From NCBI RefSeq assembly GCF_000720635.1, contig NZ_JOCF01000070.1, positions 1 to 42,042 of the forward strand: a stretch of 42,042 nt of DNA, in the 5' to 3' direction. Position 1 is the first letter of the stretch. Each line of letters begins with the position of its first letter. Under the pieces are notes generated by a model. It was not told the DNA's origin and ran no database searches. It saw nothing but the letters and a program-made list of their open reading frames with translations. Of this stretch, positions 7,663-16,088 are shown piece by piece. Position numbers and translations under genes: made by a program. This DNA comes from Streptomyces sp. NRRL WC-3742 (GTDB lineage Bacteria; Actinomycetota; Actinomycetes; Streptomycetales; Streptomycetaceae).

Positions 7663-10326
7663 ATGTCTCGTCGCCCGCAGACCGAGGAGACCGTCTCCTC
7701 CGTCCCGGCCCCCCGCCCGGATGCGGCACCGAGCCCCGACAGCGTCGTCGGCGCGCTGGTCGCCGACGCGCTCACCGCGCTCGACGTTTACGCGGACTAC
7801 ACCCAGGAACAGGTCGACCACATCGTCAAGAAGGCGTCGCTGGCCGCGCTGGAGCGGCACACCGGGCTGGCCGTGCTGGCGGTGGAGGAGACCGGGCGGG
7901 GGCTGTTCGAGGACAAGGCGGTGAAGAACGTCTTCGCCTGCGAGAACGTCACCCATGTGATGGCCCGGACGAAGACCGTCGGGGTGGTCCACCGGGACGA
8001 GATCGACGGCATCGTGGAGATCGCCGAGCCGGTCGGGGTGGTCGCCGGCATCACCCCGGTCACCAACCCGACCTCGACCACGATCTTCAAGTGCCTGCTC
8101 GCCCTCAAGACCCGCAATCCGATCGTGTTCTCCTTCCACCCCTCGGCGCAGCGCTGCTCGGCGGAGGCGGCCCGGACCGTGCGGGACGCGGCGGTGGAGG
8201 CCGGGGCGCCCGCGCACTGCATCCAGTGGATCGAGGAGCCGTCGACGGCGGCCACCAGCGCGCTGATGCACCACCCGGACGTGGCCACGATCCTCGCCAC
8301 CGGCGGCAACGCGATGGTGCGGGCCGCGTACTCCTGCGGAAAGCCCGCCCTGGGCGTCGGCGCGGGCAACGTCCCGGCGTACGTGGAGCGCAGCGCGGAC
8401 CTGCGGCGGGCGGCGAACGACATCGTGCTGTCGAAGTCCTTCGACAACGGCATGATCTGCGCCTCCGAGCAGGCCGTCATCCTGGACGCGGAGATCCGCG
8501 ATGCCGCGCTCGCCGAGTTCCGCACGCTGAAGGCCCACCACGCGGACGCGGGGGAGAAGGCGCTGCTGGAGCGCCACCTGTTCGGTGCCGGTGACGGTTC
8601 CTCCTGCGCCGGGGAGCGGCTCAACGCCGAGGTGGTGGGCCGCACGGCCGCGCAGATCGCCGAGGCGGCCGGGTTCACGGTGCCCGCCGACACCTCGGTG
8701 ATCCTGGTCGACTGCGACGGGGTCGGCCCGCAGGAGCCGCTGACCCGGGAGAAGCTCTGCCCGGTGCTCGCCGTCCTCACCTCCCGTTCGCGCCGCGAGG
8801 GCGTCGAACTGGCCTGCGCCATGGTCGAGTTCAACGGCCTCGGCCACTCGGCGGCCGTGCACTCCGAGGACGAAGCCTTCGTCGAGGAGTTCGGGCACGC
8901 GGTCAAGGCGTGCCGGATCATCTGGAACGCGCCCAGCTCCCAGGGCGGCATCGGCGACGTCTACAACGCCTTCACCCCCTCGCTGACCCTCGGCTGCGGC
9001 AGCTACGGGCACAACTCGGTGGCCGGCAACGTCTCGGCGCTGAACCTCCTCAACATCAAGCGGATCGGGCGGCGCAACACCAACATGCAGTGGTTTAAGG
9101 TCCCGCCGAAGATCTACTTCGAGCGCCACTCGATCAAGTACCTGGCCAGCATGCCGAACGCCCGCCGCGTCGTCGTGGTGACCGACCGGACGATGGTGGA
9201 GATCGGCCACCTGGAGCGGGTGCGCGACGTCCTGGGCCGGCGCCGCGAGCCTGTCGAGGTCCGGGTCGTCGACTTCGTCGAGCCGAACCCGAGCATCGAC
9301 ACCGTGCTCAAGGGCGCCGAGCTGATGCGCGGCTTCGAGCCGGACACCATCGTCGCCCTCGGCGGGGGCTCGCCGATGGACGCGGCCAAGGTGATGTGGC
9401 TGATGTACGAGCATCCGGAAGTGGAGTTCGGGGACCTGAAGGAGAAGTTCTTCGACATCCGCAAGCGCGCGTTCACCTTCCCCGACCTGGGGGAGAAGGC
9501 CAAGCTGGTGTGCATCCCGACCACCTCGGGCACCGGCAGCGAGGTCACCCCCTTCGCCGTCATCACCGACACCGCCACCGGCCAGAAGTACCCCCTCGCG
9601 GACTACGCCCTCACCCCGAGCGTGGCCATCGTCGACCCCGCGCTGACCACGGGCCTGCCGCCGCACGTCACCGCCGACACCGGCTTCGACGCCCTCACCC
9701 ACTGCATCGAGACCTACGCCTCCGTCTACGCCAACGACTTCACCGACGGCCTCGCCCTCCAGGGCATCCGGCTGATCTTCGACAACCTCGAGGAGGCCGT
9801 CGCCCACGGCGCGGACAACCCACTCGCCCGCGAGAAGATGCACAACGCGGGCACCATCGCCGGCATGGCCTTCGGCTCCGCCTTCCTCGGCGCCGTGCAC
9901 GCCATGGCCCACACCCTCGGCGGGACGTTCCACGTCGCCCACGGCCGCACCAACGCCCTGCTGCTGCCGCACGTCATCCGCTGGAACGGCTCCGCCCCGG
10001 CCAAGGTCACCGGCTGGCCCAAGTACGGCAGCTACCTCGCCCCCGAGCGCTACCAGGCGATCGCGCGGATGCTGGGCCTGCCCGCCGCCACCCCCGAGCA
10101 GGGAGTCGAGTCCCTCGCAGCGGCGGTCGAGGAACTGCGCGACAGGGTCGGCATCCCGCGCTCCTTCAAGGACGCCGGGGTCGACGAGACGGCCTTCCTG
10201 GCGGCCCTGCCGCAGCAGGCCATGAACGCCTACGAGGACCAGTGCGCCCCCGCCAACCCCCGGATGCCGCTGCTCGCCGACCTGCAGCAGCTGATGCGCC
10301 GGGCGTACTACGGCGACCAGGCGTGA
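7663..10326 (+). CDS. adhE: Bifunctional acetaldehyde-CoA/alcohol dehydrogenase (AdhE)
   Basis: The product is 887 residues, a normal AdhE length. The ATG at 7663 is chosen for the GAAAGGTGG about 10 bases upstream and a sensible distance to the conserved domain; longer in-frame starts lack support. Residues 30-450 form the CoA-acylating aldehyde dehydrogenase, with catalytic Cys-266 in [10 protein letters not shown]. Residues 470-870 form the iron alcohol dehydrogenase, with [26 protein letters not shown] and the His-rich metal site [16 protein letters not shown]. It reduces acetyl-CoA to ethanol using two NADH, allowing redox balance without oxygen. It sits 29 bp before pyruvate formate-lyase, which supplies acetyl-CoA, so the two are one operon. 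Confidence 0.96.
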   Translation: MSRRPQTEETVSSVPAPRPDAAPSPDSVVGALVADALTALDVYADYTQEQVDHIVKKASLAALERHTGLAVLAVEETGRGLFEDKAVKNVFACENVTHVMARTKTVGVVHRDEIDGIVEIAEPVGVVAGITPVTNPTSTTIFKCLLALKTRNPIVFSFHPSAQRCSAEAARTVRDAAVEAGAPAHCIQWIEEPSTAATSALMHHPDVATILATGGNAMVRAAYSCGKPALGVGAGNVPAYVERSADLRRAANDIVLSKSFDNGMICASEQAVILDAEIRDAALAEFRTLKAHHADAGEKALLERHLFGAGDGSSCAGERLNAEVVGRTAAQIAEAAGFTVPADTSVILVDCDGVGPQEPLTREKLCPVLAVLTSRSRREGVELACAMVEFNGLGHSAAVHSEDEAFVEEFGHAVKACRIIWNAPSSQGGIGDVYNAFTPSLTLGCGSYGHNSVAGNVSALNLLNIKRIGRRNTNMQWFKVPPKIYFERHSIKYLASMPNARRVVVVTDRTMVEIGHLERVRDVLGRRREPVEVRVVDFVEPNPSIDTVLKGAELMRGFEPDTIVALGGGSPMDAAKVMWLMYEHPEVEFGDLKEKFFDIRKRAFTFPDLGEKAKLVCIPTTSGTGSEVTPFAVITDTATGQKYPLADYALTPSVAIVDPALTTGLPPHVTADTGFDALTHCIETYASVYANDFTDGLALQGIRLIFDNLEEAVAHGADNPLAREKMHNAGTIAGMAFGSAFLGAVHAMAHTLGGTFHVAHGRTNALLLPHVIRWNGSAPAKVTGWPKYGSYLAPERYQAIARMLGLPAATPEQGVESLAAAVEELRDRVGIPRSFKDAGVDETAFLAALPQQAMNAYEDQCAPANPRMPLLADLQQLMRRAYYGDQA

Positions 10327-10355
10327 GCCTCCGGACAGGAGAGAGGACCTTTCCG

Positions 10356-12623
10356 ATGACCACCTCGCAGCACCACGAGCGCACCGTCGGCGCCTGGGAC
10401 GGCTTCCACGGCGGCCTGTGGCGCGACACGATCGACGTCCGCGACTTCATCCAGCACAACTACACCCCCTACGAGGGCGACGCGGCCTTCCTCGCCGGGC
10501 CGACCGAGCGCACCCTCGCCGTGTGGCGGCAGATCACCGACCGCTTCCCCGAGGAGCGCGCCAAGGGCGTCTACGACGTCGCGTACGACGTCCCGGCCGG
10601 GATCACCGCGTTCGCGCCCGGATACATCGACCGGGAACGGGAACTGATCGTCGGCCTGCAGACCGACGCCCCGCTCCGGCGCGCGATCATGCCGTACGGC
10701 GGCTGGCGGATGGTCGCCGGCGCGCTGCGCACCTACGGCTACCCCGTCGACCCGGCACTGGAGAAGGTCTTCACCCGGTACCGCAGGACCCACAACGACG
10801 GCGTGTTCGACGCCTACACCCCCGAGATCCTCGCCGCCCGCAAGGCCGGCGTCGTCACGGGCCTGCCGGACGCGTACGGCCGGGGCCGGATCATCGGCGA
10901 CTACCGCCGCGTCGCCCTGTACGGCGTCGACCGGCTGATCGAGGCCAAGCGCGCCGAGAAGGCCGAGCTCGACCCGCCGCCCGCCGACCCCGCCCGGCTG
11001 GAGGAGACCATCCGGGAGCGCGAGGAACTCGCTGAGCAGATCCGGGCGCTGGGCGAGCTCAAGGAGATGGCCGCCGCCTACGGGTACGACGTCTCGGGGC
11101 CGGCCGCGAGCGCCCGCGAGGCCGTCCAGTGGCTGTACTTCGCCTACCTCGCGGCGGTCAAGGAGCAGAACGGCGCGGCGATGTCGCTCGGCCGCACCTC
11201 CACCTTCCTCGATGTCTACCTCCAGCGCGCCCTGGAGCACGGCGAGTTGACGGAGGGTCAGGCCCAGGAGCTGATCGACGACTTCGTCATCAAGCTGCGG
11301 ATCGTCCGCTTCCTGCGCACCCCCGAGTACGACGAGCTGTTCTCCGGGGACCCGACCTGGGTCACCGAGTCGATCGGCGGCATGGGCGCCGACGGCCGCA
11401 CCCTGGTCACCCGCACCTCCTTCCGCTACCTGCAGACGCTCTACAACCTGGGCCCGGCCCCTGAGCCCAACATGACCGTCTTCTGGTCGCCGCAGCTCCC
11501 GTACGGCTTCAAGGAGTTCTGCGCCCGCGTCTCCATCGACACCTCCAGCATCCAGTACGAGTCGGATGAGCTGATGCGCCCGCGCTTCGGCGACGACACT
11601 GCCATCGCGTGCTGCGTCTCCGCCATGGAGGTGGGCAAGCAGATGCAGTTCTTCGGAGCCCGGGTCAACCTCGCCAAGACCCTGCTCTACGCGATCAACG
11701 GCGGCCGCGACGAGCGCACCGGCGAGCAGGTCGGCCCGGTCACCGCCCCGGTCGGCGAAGGCGTCCTCGACTACGGGGAGGTGCTCGCCAGGCTCGACCG
11801 GCAGATGGACTGGCTCGCCGAGACGTACGTCCACGCGCTGAACGTCATCCACTACATGCACGACAAGTACGCCTACGAGCGCCTGGAGATGGCCCTGCAC
11901 GACCGGGACGTCCGGCGCACCATGGCCTGCGGCATCGCCGGGCTCGCCGTCGCTGCCGACTCCCTGTCCGCGATCAGGTACGCGAAGGTCACGCCCGTAC
12001 GGGACGGGACCGGGCTGGTCACCGACTACCTGGTCGAGGGCGACTACCCCGCGTACGGCAACAACGACGACCGGGCGGACGAGATCGCCGTCCGGCTGGT
12101 CGAGGACTTCATGGCCAAGGTGCGCAAGCACCCCACCTACCGGGGAGCCGAGCACACCCAGTCCGTGCTCACCATCACCTCCAACGTCGTCTACGGCAGG
12201 AAGACCGGCAACACCCCGGACGGGCGCCGGGCGGGCGAACCGTTCTCGCCCGGCGCCAACCCGATGAACGGGCGCGACCTCCACGGCTACGTGGCCAGCG
12301 CCCTGTCCGTCGCCAAACTCCCCTACGACCACGCCGAGGACGGCATCTCGCTCACCAACACCGTCACGCCCGACGCCCTCGGGCGCACCCCCGAGGACCG
12401 GGTGCACAACCTGGTCGGCGTGCTGGACGGGTTCACCGCCTGCCACGGCTTCCACATGAACGTCAACGTCCTCGACCGCGACACCCTGCTCGATGCCATG
12501 GAGCACCCCGAGAAGTACCCGCAGCTGACCATCCGCGTCAGCGGCTACGCCGTCAACTTCGTCCGCCTCACCCGGGAACAGCAGCTCGACGTGATCGGCC
12601 GCACCTTCCACGACGCGCTGTAG
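10356..12623 (+). CDS. pflB: Pyruvate formate-lyase (formate C-acetyltransferase), glycyl radical enzyme
   Basis: The product is 755 residues from the ATG at 10356, after GGAGAGAGGA. It converts pyruvate and CoA to acetyl-CoA and formate in the cytosol by an oxygen-sensitive glycyl radical. The paired catalytic cysteines are Cys-419/Cys-420 ([20 protein letters not shown]). The glycyl radical site is Gly-730 in RVSGYAVNF, 26 residues from the C-terminus, as in the family. [15 protein letters not shown] and [19 protein letters not shown] are further family signatures. Such an enzyme is unexpected in streptomycetes, which are usually called obligate aerobes. All catalytic residues are present, so the gene appears functional. 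The activase follows at 12687. Confidence 0.97.
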   Translation: MTTSQHHERTVGAWDGFHGGLWRDTIDVRDFIQHNYTPYEGDAAFLAGPTERTLAVWRQITDRFPEERAKGVYDVAYDVPAGITAFAPGYIDRERELIVGLQTDAPLRRAIMPYGGWRMVAGALRTYGYPVDPALEKVFTRYRRTHNDGVFDAYTPEILAARKAGVVTGLPDAYGRGRIIGDYRRVALYGVDRLIEAKRAEKAELDPPPADPARLEETIREREELAEQIRALGELKEMAAAYGYDVSGPAASAREAVQWLYFAYLAAVKEQNGAAMSLGRTSTFLDVYLQRALEHGELTEGQAQELIDDFVIKLRIVRFLRTPEYDELFSGDPTWVTESIGGMGADGRTLVTRTSFRYLQTLYNLGPAPEPNMTVFWSPQLPYGFKEFCARVSIDTSSIQYESDELMRPRFGDDTAIACCVSAMEVGKQMQFFGARVNLAKTLLYAINGGRDERTGEQVGPVTAPVGEGVLDYGEVLARLDRQMDWLAETYVHALNVIHYMHDKYAYERLEMALHDRDVRRTMACGIAGLAVAADSLSAIRYAKVTPVRDGTGLVTDYLVEGDYPAYGNNDDRADEIAVRLVEDFMAKVRKHPTYRGAEHTQSVLTITSNVVYGRKTGNTPDGRRAGEPFSPGANPMNGRDLHGYVASALSVAKLPYDHAEDGISLTNTVTPDALGRTPEDRVHNLVGVLDGFTACHGFHMNVNVLDRDTLLDAMEHPEKYPQLTIRVSGYAVNFVRLTREQQLDVIGRTFHDAL

Positions 12624-12636
12624 CGGCGCCCTCGCC

Positions 12637-12669
12637 GTGTGGTGCCGGCACCCGCTGTCGGCACCACAC
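12637..12669. terminator. Hairpin between pflB and pflA (partial terminator or mRNA stabiliser)
   Basis: GTGTGGTGCCG and CGGCACCACAC form a perfect 11-bp stem with an 11-base loop, in the 63-base gap. It ends 18 bases before the activase ATG. It could lower activase expression relative to the enzyme or protect the upstream mRNA; a full stop is unlikely given the linked functions. Confidence 0.7.
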
Positions 12670-12686
12670 CTCCACCGGAGACCCCC

Positions 12687-13430
12687 ATGACCTCGCCACC
12701 GCCCGCCGGAAGGCTCCACTCCTGGGACCTGTCCACCGGCGTCGACGGCCCGGGCACCCGCTTCGTCGCCTTCCTGTCCGGCTGCCCGCTGCGCTGCCTG
12801 TACTGCCACAACCCCGACACCTGGCGCCGACGGGACGGGCGGCGCGTCGAGGCGGAGGAGATCGTCGCCGAGGCGGCCAAGTACGTCGAGTTCATCCGCG
12901 CCTCCGGCGGCGGCGCCACCGTCAGCGGCGGCGAGCCGCTGCTCCAGCCCGCCCTCACCGGTGAGCTGCTGCACCGCTTCAAGCACGAGCTCGGGCTGCA
13001 CACCGCGCTGGACACCTCGGGCTTCCTCGGTGCCCGCGCCACCGACGCCCTGCTCGCCGACACCGACCTCGTCCTCCTCGACATCAAGTCCTGGGACCGC
13101 GCCCTCTACCGGCGCCTTACCGGGCAGCGCCTCGCCCCGACCCTGGACTTCGCCCGCCGCCTGGCCGACCTCGGCAAGGAGGTCTGGGTCCGCTTCGTCC
13201 TCGTCCCCGGCCTGACCGACCGTACCGAGAACGTCGAGGGCGTCGCCGCCTTCACCGCCTCCCTCGGCAACGTCACCCGCGTCGACGTCCTGCCCTTCCA
13301 CCGCCTCGGCCTCGCCAAGTGGCGCGCCCTGGGCCTGACCTCCACCCTCGCCGACACCCCACCGCCCACCCCCGCCCAGACGGCCTGCGCCCGCGCCGCA
13401 TTCGAGGCCCACGGCCTGCGCACCGCCTGA
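12687..13430 (+). CDS. pflA: Pyruvate formate-lyase activating enzyme (radical SAM)
   Basis: The product is 247 residues, the normal activase length. The ATG at 12687 follows a CCGGAGACCCCC ribosome-binding region; an upstream ATG at 12639 falls inside the hairpin and is unlikely. The radical-SAM cluster motif C-x3-C-x2-C is Cys-33, Cys-37 and Cys-40 (CPLRCLYCHNP). SGGEPLLQ is the SAM-binding GGE loop, and LLDIKSWD and FVLVPGLTD are family motifs. It uses SAM and a 4Fe-4S cluster to abstract hydrogen from Gly-730 of the neighbouring lyase. Its presence completes a functional pair and argues against pflB being decorative. Confidence 0.95.
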   Translation: MTSPPPAGRLHSWDLSTGVDGPGTRFVAFLSGCPLRCLYCHNPDTWRRRDGRRVEAEEIVAEAAKYVEFIRASGGGATVSGGEPLLQPALTGELLHRFKHELGLHTALDTSGFLGARATDALLADTDLVLLDIKSWDRALYRRLTGQRLAPTLDFARRLADLGKEVWVRFVLVPGLTDRTENVEGVAAFTASLGNVTRVDVLPFHRLGLAKWRALGLTSTLADTPPPTPAQTACARAAFEAHGLRTA

Positions 13431-13477
13431 CCGACCCCGGGCGGCGGGGACGAACTCACCGGTCTCGAGCCGCAGTT

Positions 13478-13876
13478 TCAGGCGGCCAGCGGGATCAGCA
13501 CGAGCAGCGGGATGAACAAGGTCCACTGCGGCAGGGTGAGGACCGCCGCGCCGAAGGCGTCCAGGTCGATGACGAGGAACACGCCGGTGAACGCGGCGGC
13601 GATGCACCAGACATAGGCCAGGACCGGCCGCGCTATTCGGCGCTCGGCGCGCGCGGCCCAGGCCAGAGCCAGGGGGAGCGAGAGCAGGAGCAGCGTGCAC
13701 AGATGCCAGAGCACGCGGAAGAGTTGCACGACCTTGGCGTCGAGGTCTGCGCGGAGCAGGGGGCCGACGAACTCCGGGGTGCCGGCGAACAGGTGGAGTG
13801 CGGTGATCGCTGCGGCGAGCGCGGCGGCCGTCCACAGGGGCCACCGGCGAGAGGGGGCGGTGCCGGTATCGGGCAT
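13478..13876 (-). CDS. Small four-helix membrane protein, unknown function
   Basis: The product is 132 residues with an ATG at 13876 preceded by CCAGGAGAC. Four hydrophobic helices are visible, near residues 13-30, 52-70, 82-103 and 110-130. The last ends at the stop (LFIPLLVLIPLAA). There is no catalytic motif. It is transcribed divergently from the TetR gene across 106 bp that contains a nested palindrome, so it is the likely target of that repressor. Such TetR-linked small membrane proteins are often stress-inducible, but that is inference. Confidence 0.75.
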   Translation of the reverse strand: MPDTGTAPSRRWPLWTAAALAAAITALHLFAGTPEFVGPLLRADLDAKVVQLFRVLWHLCTLLLLSLPLALAWAARAERRIARPVLAYVWCIAAAFTGVFLVIDLDAFGAAVLTLPQWTLFIPLLVLIPLAA

Positions 13877-13929
13877 AAGGGTCTCCTGGCGTGGTGGAAG
13901 TCCGCCCGGGCCTGCCGGCCGTGGCGGTC

Positions 13930-13979
13930 AAGCAATGCGAGGATACATTCTAGAATCTGAATTCTAGAACAGATTGCTT
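13930..13979. promoter_or_regulatory. Nested palindromic TetR operator
   Basis: The inner repeat TTCTAGAAT-CTGA-ATTCTAGAA (13948-13969) is a perfect 9-4-9 palindrome. An outer pair, AAGCAAT (13930-13936) and ATTGCTT (13973-13979), is also perfectly complementary and centred on the same point to within a base. It sits between the divergent starts at 13876 and 13983, ideal for TetR autoregulation and control of the membrane protein. Confidence 0.8.
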
Positions 13980-13982
13980 ACT

Positions 13983-14582
13983 ATGAACCGCATGGGTCGC
14001 GCACCGAAGTTCACCGAAGACCAGTTCCTCGACGCCGCACTGCAACTGGTCGCCGTCGGAGGGCCCGGCGCGGCGACGGTCGCGGCCGTCGCCGAGACCC
14101 TCGGCGCGCCGGTGGGCTCGGTCTACCACCGGTTCGATTCCCGCGACCTGCTCCTGGCGAAGCTGTGGCTCCGGACAACGCGACGGTTCCAGGTAGGGCT
14201 TCTGGAAGCCCTGGCGAACGACGATCCGGACGAGGCGGCCCTGAGTGCCGCGCTGCACGTGAACGCATGGGCGCGTGAGCATCTAGACGAGGCGCGCGCA
14301 CTGCTGCTCTACCGCCGCGAGGACCTGACGGACCGCTGGCCGGCCGAACTCGGCGACGAGGCCGCCACGGTCAACGCGGCCCTCTTCGACACACTGCGCG
14401 ACCTCGCGTCGCGCCGGTACGGAAGCGTAGATCCGGAGTACGTCCAGCGGGTGACCTATGCGGTGCTGGACGCGCCCTACGCGGCCGGACGCCGCCACCT
14501 TCTCGCCGGTGAGGCGCCGCCGCCCATCGTCGACGACCTGGTCACCGTCACCTGCCGTTGCGTGCTGGCCGACGGCGACTGA
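13983..14582 (+). CDS. TetR-family transcriptional regulator
   Basis: The product is 199 residues from the ATG at 13983; an ATG at 13992 is also possible. No ribosome-binding site precedes either, so the mRNA may be leaderless. The helix-turn-helix spans about residues 30-52 (ATVAAVAETLGAPVGSVYHR, followed by F), matching the TetR consensus. The rest is an alpha-helical ligand domain of normal size. It is divergent from a four-helix membrane protein, with a nested palindrome between, so it probably represses itself and that gene. The inducer cannot be read from the sequence. Confidence 0.9.
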   Translation: MNRMGRAPKFTEDQFLDAALQLVAVGGPGAATVAAVAETLGAPVGSVYHRFDSRDLLLAKLWLRTTRRFQVGLLEALANDDPDEAALSAALHVNAWAREHLDEARALLLYRREDLTDRWPAELGDEAATVNAALFDTLRDLASRRYGSVDPEYVQRVTYAVLDAPYAAGRRHLLAGEAPPPIVDDLVTVTCRCVLADGD

Positions 14583-14708
14583 CATGACGTCAATGCTGTA
14601 ACAGGCTTTGCTACATGATGCCCCTGCCTGGCCCGAGGCGGCGCGCTCCACACTGGGCCGACTCCGCGTGGGCGGAGCCGATCAGTGTTGACGCCGAGGG
14701 AGTCGCCG

Positions 14709-15400
14709 ATGCCAGCTGCCGAGCAGTCCACCACCGTCCACGTTCCACCCGCCGTACAGTCGTTGAAGGCCGGGTCGGTCGGCCTGGTCGGGGTCGTGTT
14801 CATGGCCCTGGCCACCGCCGCGCCGATCACCGCGATGACCGGCAACCTGCCAGTGATCATCGGCAGCGGCAGCGGCCTTCACGCGCCGGCGGGCTTCGTG
14901 TTCGTCAGCCTGGTCCTGGCCGTCTTCACCGTCGGGTACGTGGCGATGGCCCGGCACATCACCACGGCAGGAGCCTTCTACGGCTTCGTCTCCCACGGCC
15001 TGGGCCGGGTGGCCGGCATGGCTTCCGGACTGCTCGCGGTCCTCGCGTACGTGGTGTTCGAGTCCTCCATCGTGGGGATCTTCGCGTACTTCGCCCAGCA
15101 GAGCGTCCAGTCGGAGTTCGGTGTGCACTGGCCATGGCCGGTCTTCGCGCTGGTGATGCTGGCGGTCACGGCGATCCTGTCGTACTTCGACCTGAACGTG
15201 GCCGCCAAGGTCCTCGGGGTCTTCCTGGTCGGCGAGGTTCTGATGCTGTTGTTGCTGGGCGGCGCGGTGCTGGCGCACGGCGGCGGCGACAGCGGCTTGC
15301 ACATCGGCTCCTTGAACCCCGTCGGGGCGTTCGCCGGGGTCAACGCGGGTGTCGGACTGTTCTTCTGCTTCTGGTCGTGGATCGGCTTCGAGTCAACCGC
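14709..15400 (+). pseudogene. APC-family amino-acid permease, truncated after about 230 residues
   Basis: The ATG at 14709 follows GAGGGAG. The frame gives the N-terminal half of an amino acid/polyamine permease: LKAGSVGLVGVVFMALATAA and APITAMTGNLP (helix 1 with its unwound substrate site), then helices 2-6 ending at FFCFWSWIGFEST. Family members have about 480-500 residues. Here homology ends near 15400, where an antisense IS3 fragment begins at 15416, so the second half has been replaced. The remaining five or six helices should not transport. Confidence 0.85.
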
Positions 15401-15415
15401 GACGGGAGGGCGGGG

Positions 15416-15601
15416 TCAGGCAGCGGAGGAGGCGGGCGCGTCCATCCTGTCGGCCAGGAGGGCGTCGGCGCGTTCGCGCCGGGCACGGGCCTCGCGGCCG
15501 GCCCTCCACTTGTAGAAGCTGGAGCGGGCGATGTCCAGGGCCTGGCAGAGCCGCCTGACCGGGTAGGTCTCGCAGTGGTCCTCGATGAACTGGAAGCGGC
15601 T
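15416..15601 (-). mobile_element. IS3-family transposase OrfB, N-terminal fragment
   Basis: Read on the minus strand, about 60 residues match the start of IS3-family OrfB: RFQFIEDHCETYPVRRLCQA then LDIARSSFYKW and ARRERADALLADR. The catalytic DDE integrase core is absent, and a stop at 15416-15418 follows immediately. No inverted repeats or target duplication are recognisable around it. It marks the breakpoint of the permease. Confidence 0.8.
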
Positions 15602-15609
15602 TACCAGGT

Positions 15610-15859
15610 CATCTCCGAGGCGAAAAACTTCGTACGCGTCCGCCAACGCGGGGCCACCCCCGATGTCGAGACTCGGTTGCGGGCCACCATCGTCAAGCTC
15701 AAGACCATGATCGCCAACAAGAACACCGAGCTCAACCGGCTCTGCGCTGACCTGCCCGCCCTCGTCATCAACCAGCTCAGCCTGGAGAATCAGCAACTGC
15801 GTGAAGCCCTCGCCCGCCCTGACCCCACCGTCATTTCCTTTCCAGACTGTAGAGGGTAA
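15610..15859 (+). mobile_element. DUF6262 / Tn554 TnpC-like protein, C-terminal fragment
   Basis: The frame ending at 15859 contains PDVETRLRATIVKLKTMIAN then KNTELNRLCADLPALV and QLSLENQQLREALARPD. This coiled-coil-like tail is characteristic of DUF6262 proteins that accompany paired tyrosine recombinases in Tn554-like actinobacterial transposons. The N-terminal half and the recombinases are missing. It abuts the IS3 fragment head to head, so two different elements have been joined here. Confidence 0.65.
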
Positions 15860-16010
15860 CTGGCGGGGAAGTGGCCGTATGATGTGCCGAGCAGGGTCGA
15901 GCACGTCAGGTGCAGCGATTCGCCATCGCGTCGGCCCACAGGGAGAGATCGGGGTTCAAGTCCCCACCGCCCTCGTGGCGAACTCGTTCAATTGGCAGGA
16001 CGCTCCCCTA

Positions 16011-16053
16011 CTCCGCCCCGCCACCGGATCGCAGATCCGGTGGCGGGGCGGAG
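16011..16053. terminator. Strong 20-bp hairpin, bidirectional terminator
   Basis: CTCCGCCCCGCCACCGGATC and its exact reverse complement are separated by GCA. The hairpin lies between the transposon remnant (plus strand) and the 3' end of the large HEPN-like gene (minus strand, stop at 16089), and a GACTTTCTCCTT tract follows. It probably terminates the minus-strand gene. Confidence 0.85.
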
Positions 16054-16088
16054 GACTTTCTCCTTCATGCCAACGCCGAAATTTCCTG

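Noticed and set aside
7444..9972. 842-codon minus-strand frame opposite adhE
   Set aside because: Composition is that of an antisense shadow (H/V/G/A-rich); AdhE is intact on the plus strand.
10308..13931. 1207-codon minus-strand frame opposite pflB and pflA
   Set aside because: Spans two proven genes and an operator; no recognisable motif; explained by third-position GC bias.
14615..15859. A single 414-residue plus-strand protein
   Set aside because: It merges an out-of-frame reading of the permease with the DUF6262 tail and lacks a start with RBS; treated as separate remnants.
15930..16005. tRNA-like pieces: a T-loop-like GGGGTTCAAGTCCCC and a D-arm-like GTTCAATTGGCAGGAC
   Set aside because: They occur in the wrong order (T-arm before D-arm), and no anticodon stem or acceptor pairing can be built around either. 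May be a tRNA-derived att scar, but evidence is insufficient.
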